A stretch of 64,000 bases of DNA from Streptomyces dysideae (GTDB taxonomy: Bacteria; Actinomycetota; Actinomycetes; Streptomycetales; Streptomycetaceae): NCBI RefSeq assembly GCF_001514305.1, contig NZ_KQ949092.1, positions 1 through 64,000 of the forward strand, given 5' to 3'. The notes below the pieces were generated by a model that was not told the origin of the DNA, searched no databases, and worked only from the letters and a program-made list of their open reading frames with translations. Shown here piece after piece: positions 50,268-57,327 of the stretch (the first letter of the stretch is position 1; each line of letters opens with the position of its first letter). A program made the translations under genes and the position numbers.

Positions 50268-51514
50268 ACGCCCAGCCCTTAAACGACGATCCCGGCGCCC
50301 CGCGCGGCTGCCCCGTGGCCCACGGCGAGGGACTGACCCGGCTGTACGGGCCGGAGGCGGCGAGCGACCCGTTCGGCATCTACGAGCGGCTGCGCAAGGA
50401 GTACGGCACGGTCGCCCCGGTCCTGCTGGAGGGTGACGTCCCGGCCTGGCTGGTCCTCGGCTACCGCGACAACCGGCGGGTGCTGGACAACCCGCTGCAG
50501 TTCAGCCGGGACGCCCGGATCTGGCGGGACTGGCGGGACGGCCGCGTCGAGGAGACCTCGCCGCTGATCCCGATGGTCGGCTGGCGGCCCGACTGCGTGT
50601 CCCAGGACGGCGAGCCGCACCGCCGGCTGCGCGGTGCGGTCACCGACGGGCTGCAGGCCGCGGCCGGCCGCGGTATCCGGCGTCATGTCACGCACTTCGC
50701 GAACAAGCAGATCGACGCGTTCGCGGACGTCGGCCGGGCCGACCTGGTGACGGACTACGCCGAGTACCTGCCGATGCTCGTCCTCACCCGGATGTTCGGG
50801 CTGCCCGCGGCTGAGGGGCGCCAGCTGGTGGAGTCCAGCGCCCAGGTCCTCAAGGGCGGCGAGGAAGCCCTCGCGCACAACGAGCGCATCATCCAGATCC
50901 TCGCCGAACTCGCCGAACGCAAGCGGGCGGAACCCGGCCCCGACTTCACCACCGCCCTGCTCCAGCACCACGCCGACCTCGACGAGGACGAGATCGTCAG
51001 CCATCTGCGGCTGGTGCTGATCGCCGCGCACACCACGACCAGCAACCTGCTGGCCCGGGTGCTGCAGCTGGTCCTCACCGACACCTCCCGGCTGTCCGGA
51101 CTGGTCAGCGGGCAGCTGAACATCTCCGCGGTGGTCGAGGAGGTCATGTGGGACACCCCGCCGCTGGCCGTGCTGCCGGGCCGGTTCGCCGCCGCCGACC
51201 TGGAGCTCGGCGGCCAGCCCATCCAGGAGGGCGACCTGATCGTCCTCGGCCTCACCGCGGGCAACGTCGACCCCGAGGTGCGGCCGGACGCCACGGTCTC
51301 CATGCAGGGCAACCAGGCGCATCTGGCGTTCAGTTCGGGCCCGCACGAGTGCCCGGGACAGAACATCGGGCAGTCCATCATCGAGATCGCCGTGGACGTC
51401 CTGCTGCACCGGCTGCCGGGTCTGCGGCTGGCCGTACCGCCGGGGGAGCTCACCTCGACCGCATCCACCTGGGAGTCCCGGCTGGACAGCCTGCCGGTCG
51501 AGTTCGCCGTGTAG
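50264..51514 (+). CDS. Conservon-associated cytochrome P450 without EXXR arginine (CYP157-like)
   Basis: A 416-residue P450, fifth gene of the conservon; ATG 50264 overlaps the cvnD stop. The I-helix reads LIAAHTTTSNLLA and the heme loop FSSGPHECPGQNIG has the Cys ligand. In the K-helix, where nearly all P450s have EXXR, it reads EEVMW, so the Arg is replaced. Streptomyces CYP157 enzymes linked to conservons show the same loss. It may be catalytic with unusual packing or act as a heme sensor or partner. A terpene synthase is convergent just downstream. Confidence 0.88.
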   Translation: MNAQPLNDDPGAPRGCPVAHGEGLTRLYGPEAASDPFGIYERLRKEYGTVAPVLLEGDVPAWLVLGYRDNRRVLDNPLQFSRDARIWRDWRDGRVEETSPLIPMVGWRPDCVSQDGEPHRRLRGAVTDGLQAAAGRGIRRHVTHFANKQIDAFADVGRADLVTDYAEYLPMLVLTRMFGLPAAEGRQLVESSAQVLKGGEEALAHNERIIQILAELAERKRAEPGPDFTTALLQHHADLDEDEIVSHLRLVLIAAHTTTSNLLARVLQLVLTDTSRLSGLVSGQLNISAVVEEVMWDTPPLAVLPGRFAAADLELGGQPIQEGDLIVLGLTAGNVDPEVRPDATVSMQGNQAHLAFSSGPHECPGQNIGQSIIEIAVDVLLHRLPGLRLAVPPGELTSTASTWESRLDSLPVEFAV

Positions 51515-51518
51515 CACG

Positions 51519-51553
51519 GTGGCCCCGGCCGGGGGAGAACCGGCCGGGGCCAC
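51519..51553. terminator. Bidirectional hairpin between P450 and terpene synthase
   Basis: GTGGCCCCGGCCGG (51519-51532) and CCGGCCGGGGCCAC (51540-51553) form a perfect 14-bp GC stem with a 7-base loop, centred between the two convergent stop codons at 51514 and 51563. It can terminate both transcripts. Confidence 0.85.
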
Positions 51554-51562
51554 ACCGTCACG

Positions 51563-52594
51563 TCACACCGCGAGCAGGTCGTCCACCGATCCCCGCCCGG
51601 ACAGCTCGGCCGATGCCACGATCCCGTCCTTGTCGGCGGCGTACCGGCCGGAGACCAGCGCCCACTCGTAGTTGCCGTTGATCCAGTGCTGGACGGCCTC
51701 CACACCCATCCGGACGCGTTCCCGTTCCCCGGTGTCGAGACCGAGCTCGTCGCACATCGCCGGGATCCGCGCCTCCAGCTCCAGGTACTCGTCGAGGCAC
51801 GAGACGGTCATGCGGTACGCCTCGTCGGCCGCCTCCTGCCACGAGCAGCCCCGCTCCCGGTGCAGCACGGCGATCAGGTTGTGGCCGTCGCCCCGGCGCT
51901 TCTCGCGCTCGAAGGAGTGGATGTCGTTCATGAACCCGATGGTGTCCGCGGCCAGATCGCGCATCCGCTCCATCACCGGATGCCCCATCACCTGCGCCGG
52001 CACCTCGAAGCCGCGGCTGCGCTCACCCGCGTCGATGCTGTGGTGGATCCCGACCGTACGGCGCCGGAACAGGGCGTACTCGTCGAGCCCGAGCGTGCCC
52101 TCCAGACCCCGGGCCGCCAGGTCGACCTCCTCGCAGTGCGCGACCAGGAACCGCCCCCAGGACGCGGCGAACCGTGTCTGCCATGTCAGGGACATGCCAT
52201 CAGAGAGACGCCCCCAGACCTCGGCCCAGGCCAGCGTGATCGGGCAGGACACCCGAGGCACGGTGCCCGACGGGCGCAGCGGGGTGACGATCAGCTCACG
52301 CGCGACCTCGGCTATGCGGTCGGCGCGGTCCGGCTGGTTGGCGTCGAACTGGTCGTCGAAGAGGAAGGCCAGTGAGAACCAGTTCATCAGGACGACCATG
52401 TCGTCCGCCGAGGCGTACGGGTAGGTGCGGGCGGCGGCCTGCGGCAGGTCCCACGACGTGTACTCCTCGAACCCGGCCCGGCTGCGGACCAGTCCCATGT
52501 CCCAGATCCAGCGCAGATGACGCGCGCGGGCGTACTCCAGATGCCGGCTGACGGGGGTGTCGAAGGGGAGGTCGAACCTGACGTCCTGAGACAT
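51563..52594 (-). CDS. Class I terpene synthase
   Basis: A 343-residue terpene cyclase of the bacterial type. The aspartate-rich metal motif is FLFDDQFD near residue 80 and the NSE/DTE motif is NDIHSFEREKRRGD near residue 220; a C-terminal WINGNYEWAL segment holds the usual Arg-Tyr-like region. It cyclises a prenyl diphosphate, most likely farnesyl diphosphate, to a sesquiterpene; the product cannot be told from sequence alone. GGAAG lies upstream of ATG 52594. No prenyl transferase or dedicated oxidase other than the convergent P450 is adjacent. Confidence 0.92.
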   Translation of the reverse strand: MSQDVRFDLPFDTPVSRHLEYARARHLRWIWDMGLVRSRAGFEEYTSWDLPQAAARTYPYASADDMVVLMNWFSLAFLFDDQFDANQPDRADRIAEVARELIVTPLRPSGTVPRVSCPITLAWAEVWGRLSDGMSLTWQTRFAASWGRFLVAHCEEVDLAARGLEGTLGLDEYALFRRRTVGIHHSIDAGERSRGFEVPAQVMGHPVMERMRDLAADTIGFMNDIHSFEREKRRGDGHNLIAVLHRERGCSWQEAADEAYRMTVSCLDEYLELEARIPAMCDELGLDTGERERVRMGVEAVQHWINGNYEWALVSGRYAADKDGIVASAELSGRGSVDDLLAV

Positions 52595-52896
52595 GCGCTT
52601 CCTTTCGGGATACGGAACGCAGAGTCCCCCCCGGCCCTGCGAACGGACGGCCGGCGCGACCGCCCGCGCACTCCAACTGGCCTTCCCGATACGAAAGTTG
52701 AATCGGAAAGCGCTGCGAGGCTGCCCAGAGCCTAGATGATCTACGCCGTGACCAGGCCGTGATCTCCGTTACTGCTCAGGCCTGTTGGGCTGCGTACACT
52801 CGCTCGGCACGGCTCGCGGAAATCAGTGCATGGACCGGACATCCGACGGCCAGACTGGGCACGTCCGTGACATTTCCGCCAGGAGGCCGCCCGCCG
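52595..52896. other. Divergent intergenic region
   Basis: About 300 bases between the divergent terpene synthase and the truncated split-barrel gene. Two similar blocks, TTTCGGGATACGGAA (52608-52622) and TTCCCGATACGAAAG (52683-52697), may be regulator contacts. No small gene or clear promoter was found. Confidence 0.35.
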
Positions 52897-53199
52897 ATGA
52901 CCACGACACCCGCACGCCCCGCCAAGCAGCGCAAGCAGGACACCCTGCACCGCCTGGAACACGACGTCGACGCCTGGGTGGCCACGGCCGGCAGCGACGG
53001 GGGAGCGCCCTGCCTGGTGCCGCTGTCCTTCCGCTGGGACGGCACGGCTTTGCTGATCGCCACCCCGGCCGCGAGCCCCACCGGCCGGAACCTGTCGTCG
53101 ACCGGCACTGCGCGCCTGGCTGAGCCGTCGGGGCCGGCGCCTGGGAGTGGCCATGCCCGGCCGGTGGTGTCAGGCGGCGGTGTCCGGTGTGGTCAGTGA
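52897..53199 (+). pseudogene. Truncated pyridoxamine 5'-phosphate oxidase-family protein
   Basis: From ATG 52897, with AGGAGG upstream, the frame reads QRKQDTLHRLEHDVDAWVAT and CLVPLSFRWDGTALLIATP, then SPTGRNL, the first half of an actinobacterial split-barrel (PNPOx-like) flavin or F420 protein. After about 53095 the similarity stops and 35 unrelated residues follow to a stop inside the next gene. The break marks the left boundary of the sulfur island. Confidence 0.75.
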
Positions 53200-53574
53200 G
53201 GTGAGGGCGGCGTCGAGGCGGCGGGTGGCCTCTTCGGCGACCGGGCGCAGTGCGTCGAGTTCGGTGAGCGCGACCATCGTGTTCGGGTCGAGGGCCTGTA
53301 CGGCGGTGCGGTCTCCGTCGCGGCGGACGACGACGTTGCAGGGCAGCAGCAGGCCGATGGCGCGGTCGGTCTCCAGGGCGCGGTGGGCGAGAGGCGGGTT
53401 GCAGGCGCCGAGGATGACGTAGTCCTCCATGTCGTGGTCGAGCTTGGCCTTGAGCGTGGCGGTGACGTCGATCTCCGTGAGGATGCCGAACCCCTGCTCC
53501 GCGAGGGCGTCGCGGGTGCGGGCCACGGCGGTGGCGAAGTCGGCATCGAGGTGGACTGTGCGGTCGTAGCGCAT
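53170..53574 (-). CDS. DUF302 domain protein
   Basis: A 134-residue DUF302 protein: RDALAEQGFGILTEIDVTAT, then YVILGACNPPLAHRALETDR and IGLLLPCNVVVRRDG, with the paired Cys of the family. DUF302 proteins often sit next to sulfide- or copper-responsive operons; their activity is unknown. It is divergent from the dioxygenase gene, and both ATACCCC palindromes lie between them, so it is likely part of the same regulon. Confidence 0.88.
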   Translation of the reverse strand: MRYDRTVHLDADFATAVARTRDALAEQGFGILTEIDVTATLKAKLDHDMEDYVILGACNPPLAHRALETDRAIGLLLPCNVVVRRDGDRTAVQALDPNTMVALTELDALRPVAEEATRRLDAALTSLTTPDTAA

Positions 53575-53613
53575 GGCGTGTGCCTTTCTCGTCGGTTCTC
53601 CCGACCCTTGAAA

Positions 53614-53629
53614 ATACCCCCCGGGGTAC
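53614..53629. promoter_or_regulatory. CsoR/CstR-type operator 1
   Basis: ATACCCCCCGGGGTAC, a near-perfect dyad of the CsoR/CstR operator class (TACCCC...GGGGTA), 40 bases before the DUF302 start. It shares the pattern with five other sites in the island. Confidence 0.8.
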
Positions 53630-53648
53630 TCATGCTACCGTCGAAGAC

Positions 53649-53664
53649 ATACCCCCTGGGGTAA
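53649..53664. promoter_or_regulatory. CsoR/CstR-type operator 2
   Basis: ATACCCCCTGGGGTAA, 35 bases downstream of operator 1 and 25 bases before the dioxygenase start, so it covers that promoter or leader. Confidence 0.8.
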
Positions 53665-53688
53665 TTCTTCACTGGAAGGGAGTACCTC

Positions 53689-55056
53689 GTGTTCTTCGTC
53701 GACACGATCGAGGTGCCGGGCCTCGGCAACCGGAGCTATCTCGCCGGCGGTGAGGAGAGCGCGGTGGCGGTCGATCCGCCGCGCGACGTCGACCGGGTGA
53801 TCGCGGCGGCAGCCCGGCGCGGGGTGCGGATCTCGCAGGTCGTCGAGACGCACGTCCACAACGACTACGTCACCGGTGGCCTGGAGCTGGCCCGGGTCAC
53901 GGGCGCCGCCTACCGCGTTCCCGGCGGGGCCCGCGTCTCCTTCGCCCGCGTTCCGGTCCGCGACGGCGACCGCACGGAGATCGACACCGACGCCGGCCTG
54001 ACCCTGCGCGCGCTGGCCACGCCCGGTCACACCCCGCACCACACCTCCTATGTGCTGGAGGAGAACGGCACGGCGGTCGCGGTGTTCACCGGCGGTTCGC
54101 TGCTGATCGGCACCGTCGGCCGCCCGGACCTCGTGGAGCCGCGGCTGACGGAACAGCTCGCCCGCGCACAGCACGCCTCCGCGCACAGGCTGGCCGCCAT
54201 GCTGCCCGAGGAGACGGCGGTGCTGCCCACGCACGGATTCGGCAGCTTCTGCTCGTCCTCCCAGGCGGAGGGCGATGCCACGACCATCGGCAAGGAGAAG
54301 GCGTCCAACGAGGCCCTCACCCGGGACGTGGACACCTTCGTCGCCGACCTGCTGGCCGGCCTGGACGACATCCCCGCCTACTACACGCACATGGGCCCGG
54401 CCAATGCCGCCGGCCCCGAGCCCGTCGACCTGACGCCGCCCGCCGTCGCGGACGCCGAGGAGATCGCTGCCCGGCTGGCCGCGGGGGAGTGGGTGGTGGA
54501 CCTGCGCAACCGCGTCGCGTTCGCCGCCGGGCATGTGTCCGGCTCGTTCAACTTCGAGGCCGAAGGGCAGCTCGCCACCTATCTCGCCTGGCTGATCCCG
54601 TGGGGCAAGCCGGTCACACTGCTCGCCGGGTCACCCGAGCAACTCGCAGCCGCCCAGCGCGAGCTGGTCCGCGTGGGCATCGACCGCCCGGCCGCCTCGG
54701 CCACCGGCGAACCGTCGGCCTGGATGCGCGAGGGCGAGACCCCGGCCACCTTCCCGCGGGCCACGTTCGCCGACCTCGCGCGCCGGCACCCGGCGGAGGG
54801 CGTCGTCGTCCTCGACGTCCGGCGTGGCTCGGAACGGGCGGGCGGGCACATCGAGGGCTCGGTCCACATCCCGGTCCACCTGTTGCCCCGCCGCCTCGGC
54901 GAGATCCCCGACGGTGAGGTGTGGGTGCACTGCGCCGGCGGAATGCGCGCCGCCATCGCCGCGTCCCTGCTGGACGCCGCAGGCCGGGACGTCGTCGCCG
55001 TCGACGACTCCTTCGACGCGGCCGAGCAGGCGGGACTCACCGTCCGGACCCCCTGA
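53689..55056 (+). CDS. Persulfide dioxygenase-rhodanese fusion (CstB-like)
   Basis: A 455-residue three-domain protein. Residues 1-240 are a metallo-beta-lactamase fold with ETHVHNDYVTGG and TPGHTPHHTSYV iron ligands, as in persulfide dioxygenases (ETHE1/CstB). Residues about 260-345 are a rhodanese-like domain that lacks the Cys (VTLLAGSPEQ). Residues about 355-455 are an active rhodanese with VHCAGGMRAA. It would oxidise low-molecular-weight persulfide (in Streptomyces probably mycothiol persulfide) to sulfite and handle sulfane sulfur. GTG 53689 follows GGAAGGGAG. It heads a run of three same-strand genes. Confidence 0.9.
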   Translation: MFFVDTIEVPGLGNRSYLAGGEESAVAVDPPRDVDRVIAAAARRGVRISQVVETHVHNDYVTGGLELARVTGAAYRVPGGARVSFARVPVRDGDRTEIDTDAGLTLRALATPGHTPHHTSYVLEENGTAVAVFTGGSLLIGTVGRPDLVEPRLTEQLARAQHASAHRLAAMLPEETAVLPTHGFGSFCSSSQAEGDATTIGKEKASNEALTRDVDTFVADLLAGLDDIPAYYTHMGPANAAGPEPVDLTPPAVADAEEIAARLAAGEWVVDLRNRVAFAAGHVSGSFNFEAEGQLATYLAWLIPWGKPVTLLAGSPEQLAAAQRELVRVGIDRPAASATGEPSAWMREGETPATFPRATFADLARRHPAEGVVVLDVRRGSERAGGHIEGSVHIPVHLLPRRLGEIPDGEVWVHCAGGMRAAIAASLLDAAGRDVVAVDDSFDAAEQAGLTVRTP

Positions 55057-55126
55057 CGGCGTCGGACGCCACGGACGCCCCACCGACCTTCCGAACCGAT
55101 ACGGGAAACAGGAGCGAGAGACCGAA

Positions 55127-55516
55127 ATGAGCATTCTCCGACGAGGCCGGGGTGGCCCCGGCCGCGTGACCGTCCAGGAGGCAGCCGCGCGCACCGGCCA
55201 CGGGAACGCCGCCGAAAGAGGCGGCCATGCCGTGCTGCTCGATGTCCGGGAACCCGGCGAATGGGAGGCGGGACACGCCCCCGGGGCCGTGCACCTGCCG
55301 CTGTCCTCGCTGGCCGCCGGGGCCGGGCTGCCCGAAGACGCACAGGCACGGCCCCTCGTCGTGATCTGTCGCTCGGGCAACCGCTCCCGGCAGGCCGCCG
55401 AACTGCTGGCCGCCCGCGGCTCTCAGACCGTGGACGTGATCGGCGGCATGCGGGACTGGGCCGGAGCGGGCCTGCCCATAGTGGACTCGCACGGCGGGAA
55501 CGGCACCGTCGCGTGA
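55127..55516 (+). CDS. Single-domain rhodanese
   Basis: A 129-residue rhodanese. VLLDVREPGEWEAGHAPGAV and the active-site loop VICRSGNRSRQ with its Cys are clear, and VIGGMRDWAGAGLPI ends the domain. It carries sulfane sulfur between thiols. ATG 55127 lies downstream of AGGAGCGAG. Its stop overlaps the start of the TSUP exporter by 4 bases. Confidence 0.92.
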   Translation: MSILRRGRGGPGRVTVQEAAARTGHGNAAERGGHAVLLDVREPGEWEAGHAPGAVHLPLSSLAAGAGLPEDAQARPLVVICRSGNRSRQAAELLAARGSQTVDVIGGMRDWAGAGLPIVDSHGGNGTVA

Positions 55517-56259
55517 GCGTTCTCGTACTCGCCCTGGCCGCCGGGGCCGTGATCGGTCTGGCGCTCGGTGCACTCGGGGGCGGCGGCAGCGTGCTGGCCG
55601 TCCCCGCCCTGATCTACCTGCTCGGCTTCACTCCGGTCGCCGCCACCACCGCCAGCCTGGTCATCGTCACCCTCATTTCGGTCACCGCGCTGTCCGCGCA
55701 CGCTCGCGATGGTCAGGTCCGCTGGCGTACCGGGCTGTTGTTCGCGGTGGCCGGGATCGGTCCGGCGATGCTGGGCGGCGCGCTCGCCGGGCGCATCCCG
55801 GCCGCCGTACTGACGGCGGCGTTCGGCATGGTGGCGGCGGCCGCCGCGCTCCGCATGCTGCGGACCGGGCCGCCCGCGGACACCGTCGTGCCGGTACGGC
55901 CGGGCCGGGCCGCGGCCGCGGGAGCCGGGCTCGGTGCCGTCACCGGTGTCCTCGGCGTCGGCGGCGGTTTCCTCGCCGTACCGGCGCTGGTGGGCGTGCT
56001 CGGCCTGCGGATGCGGAACGCGGTCGCCACCAGCCTGCTGGTCATCACCGTCAACTCCCTGGCCGCGCTCCTTGCACGCGCCGACACGCTCGACGGGCTG
56101 AACTGGGCGGTCATCGGGCCGTTCGTCGGCGCCGCGATCCTCGGCGCATGGGACGGGAAACGGCTGGCCGCGAAGGTCTCCGGACGCACGCTGCAGCGCG
56201 TCTTCGCCCTGGTGCTGCTGGCCGTGGCCGCGTTCATGCTGATCGACGCGGTGGTGTGA
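55513..56259 (+). CDS. TSUP family sulfite/thiosulfate exporter
   Basis: A 248-residue permease with about eight spans and two TSUP repeats: LALGALGGGGSVLAVPALIY near residue 15 and GVLGVGGGFLAVPALVGVLG near residue 150. In persulfide-detoxification operons such proteins move sulfite or thiosulfate out. GTG 55513 overlaps the rhodanese stop (GTGA), linking expression of the two. Confidence 0.9.
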   Translation: MSVLVLALAAGAVIGLALGALGGGGSVLAVPALIYLLGFTPVAATTASLVIVTLISVTALSAHARDGQVRWRTGLLFAVAGIGPAMLGGALAGRIPAAVLTAAFGMVAAAAALRMLRTGPPADTVVPVRPGRAAAAGAGLGAVTGVLGVGGGFLAVPALVGVLGLRMRNAVATSLLVITVNSLAALLARADTLDGLNWAVIGPFVGAAILGAWDGKRLAAKVSGRTLQRVFALVLLAVAAFMLIDAVV

Positions 56260-56289
56260 TGCGCCGAAGCCCACCGGCCCGGGCGCGCC

Positions 56290-56568
56290 CTACGCCAGGG
56301 ACAGGAACAGCTTCTCCAGGCGGTCCCGCATCTCCTCGCCGTTCCTGCGGCCGGACTCGATGTCCGTCACGCACTGCTGCAGACCGGTCGCGATGATCGC
56401 GAAACCGGCCCGGGCGAGCGCACGGGAGGCGGCGGCGAGCCGGGTGACGACGTCCTCGCAGTCGCGCCCCTCCTCGATCATCCGGATCACGCCCGAGATC
56501 TGCCCCTGCGCCCGGCGCAGCCGGTTCAGCACGGCCTTCAGGTCCGCACCCGCGAGCTCCAGTTCCAC
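56290..56568 (-). CDS. CsoR-family regulator of CstR (persulfide-sensing) type
   Basis: A 92-residue DUF156/CsoR helical repressor (LKAVLNRLRRAQGQISGVIR). Copper CsoR proteins use Cys-His-Cys; here the first Cys is in GRDCEDVV and the second in GLQQCV, but the intervening His four residues before the second Cys is Gly. Two Cys without His is the pattern of CstR, which senses persulfide by linking the two Cys. GTG 56568 lies 5 bases after GAGGAG; GTG 56574 is possible. It faces one of the island operators and probably controls all six. Confidence 0.88.
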   Translation of the reverse strand: MELELAGADLKAVLNRLRRAQGQISGVIRMIEEGRDCEDVVTRLAAASRALARAGFAIIATGLQQCVTDIESGRRNGEEMRDRLEKLFLSLA

Positions 56569-56584
56569 GATCACTCCTCGAAAA

Positions 56585-56600
56585 ATACCCCTAGGGGTAC
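56585..56600. promoter_or_regulatory. CsoR/CstR-type operator 3
   Basis: ATACCCCTAGGGGTAC lies between the divergent regulator and rhodanese genes, 16 bases from the regulator start. It would give autoregulation and control the rhodanese. Confidence 0.85.
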
Positions 56601-56658
56601 TCTATGTCCCGGTTCGGGACAGCGTCGAACATGTCGAACATTAAGGACCACACCTGCC

Positions 56659-57252
56659 ATGACCAGTTCTCCTTCTCCCACCCCCGTCACCCTCGGCACC
56701 GACCAGGCCCGCACCCGGCTGCACGAGCTCACCGTCATCGATGTGCGCACGCCCGCCGAGTACGCCTCCGGCCACCTGCCCGGCGCCCTGAACATCCCCC
56801 TGGACCACATCCGGCGTGCCCTGCCGGAGATCCGGGACGCCGCCGAGCGCGGTGACGTCCTCGTCGTGTGCGCCTCCGGGGCCCGGTCCGAGAACGCCTG
56901 CAAGCTGCTGGCCGGGCAGGGCATTCCCACCGCAACGCTCGCCGGCGGCACCGGCGCCTGGGCCGCGGACGGGCACGACCTGCAGCACCCGGCGGCCTGC
57001 GACACCCGTGCCGGGTGGAGCATGGAACGCCAGGTCCGTTTCACGGCCGGTGCCGTGGTGCTCCTCGGTCTCCTGCTCGGCCTGCTCGTGCATCCGGCCT
57101 TCCAGCTCCTGTCTGCGGGCATCGCCGGTGGCCTGGTCTTCTCCGCGCTCACCGACACGTGCGGCATGGCGGTCGTCCTCGGCAAGCTGCCCCACAACCG
57201 CCCCCGCGCGGCCGATCTGGATGCCGCGCTGGCCGCTCTGCGCAGCCGCTGA
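56659..57252 (+). CDS. Rhodanese fused to a DUF2892 membrane domain (YgaP-like)
   Basis: A 197-residue protein. Residues 1-110 are a rhodanese with VIDVRTPAEYASGHLPGALN and the active loop VCASGARSENA; residues 125-180 hold two spans (AVVLLGLLLGLLVHPAF, LLSAGIAGGLVFSALTDTCG) of the DUF2892 type, as in E. coli YgaP. It ties sulfane sulfur handling to the membrane, perhaps next to the flavoprotein or TSUP. Start ATG 56659. Confidence 0.9.
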   Translation: MTSSPSPTPVTLGTDQARTRLHELTVIDVRTPAEYASGHLPGALNIPLDHIRRALPEIRDAAERGDVLVVCASGARSENACKLLAGQGIPTATLAGGTGAWAADGHDLQHPAACDTRAGWSMERQVRFTAGAVVLLGLLLGLLVHPAFQLLSAGIAGGLVFSALTDTCGMAVVLGKLPHNRPRAADLDAALAALRSR

Positions 57253-57264
57253 GCGGTGCGTTCG

Positions 57265-57293
57265 AGGGCACCCGCGAACTCCGTGGGTGCCCT
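57265..57293. terminator. Hairpin terminator between convergent genes
   Basis: AGGGCACCC (57265-57273) and GGGTGCCCT (57285-57293) form a 9-bp perfect stem with an 11-base loop between the rhodanese stop at 57252 and the PLP-enzyme stop at 57328. No T-run follows, as is usual in this GC range. Confidence 0.75.
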
Positions 57294-57327
57294 GGGCGTC
57301 AGTTCGCCCGCGCCGAGCCCGCGCACA

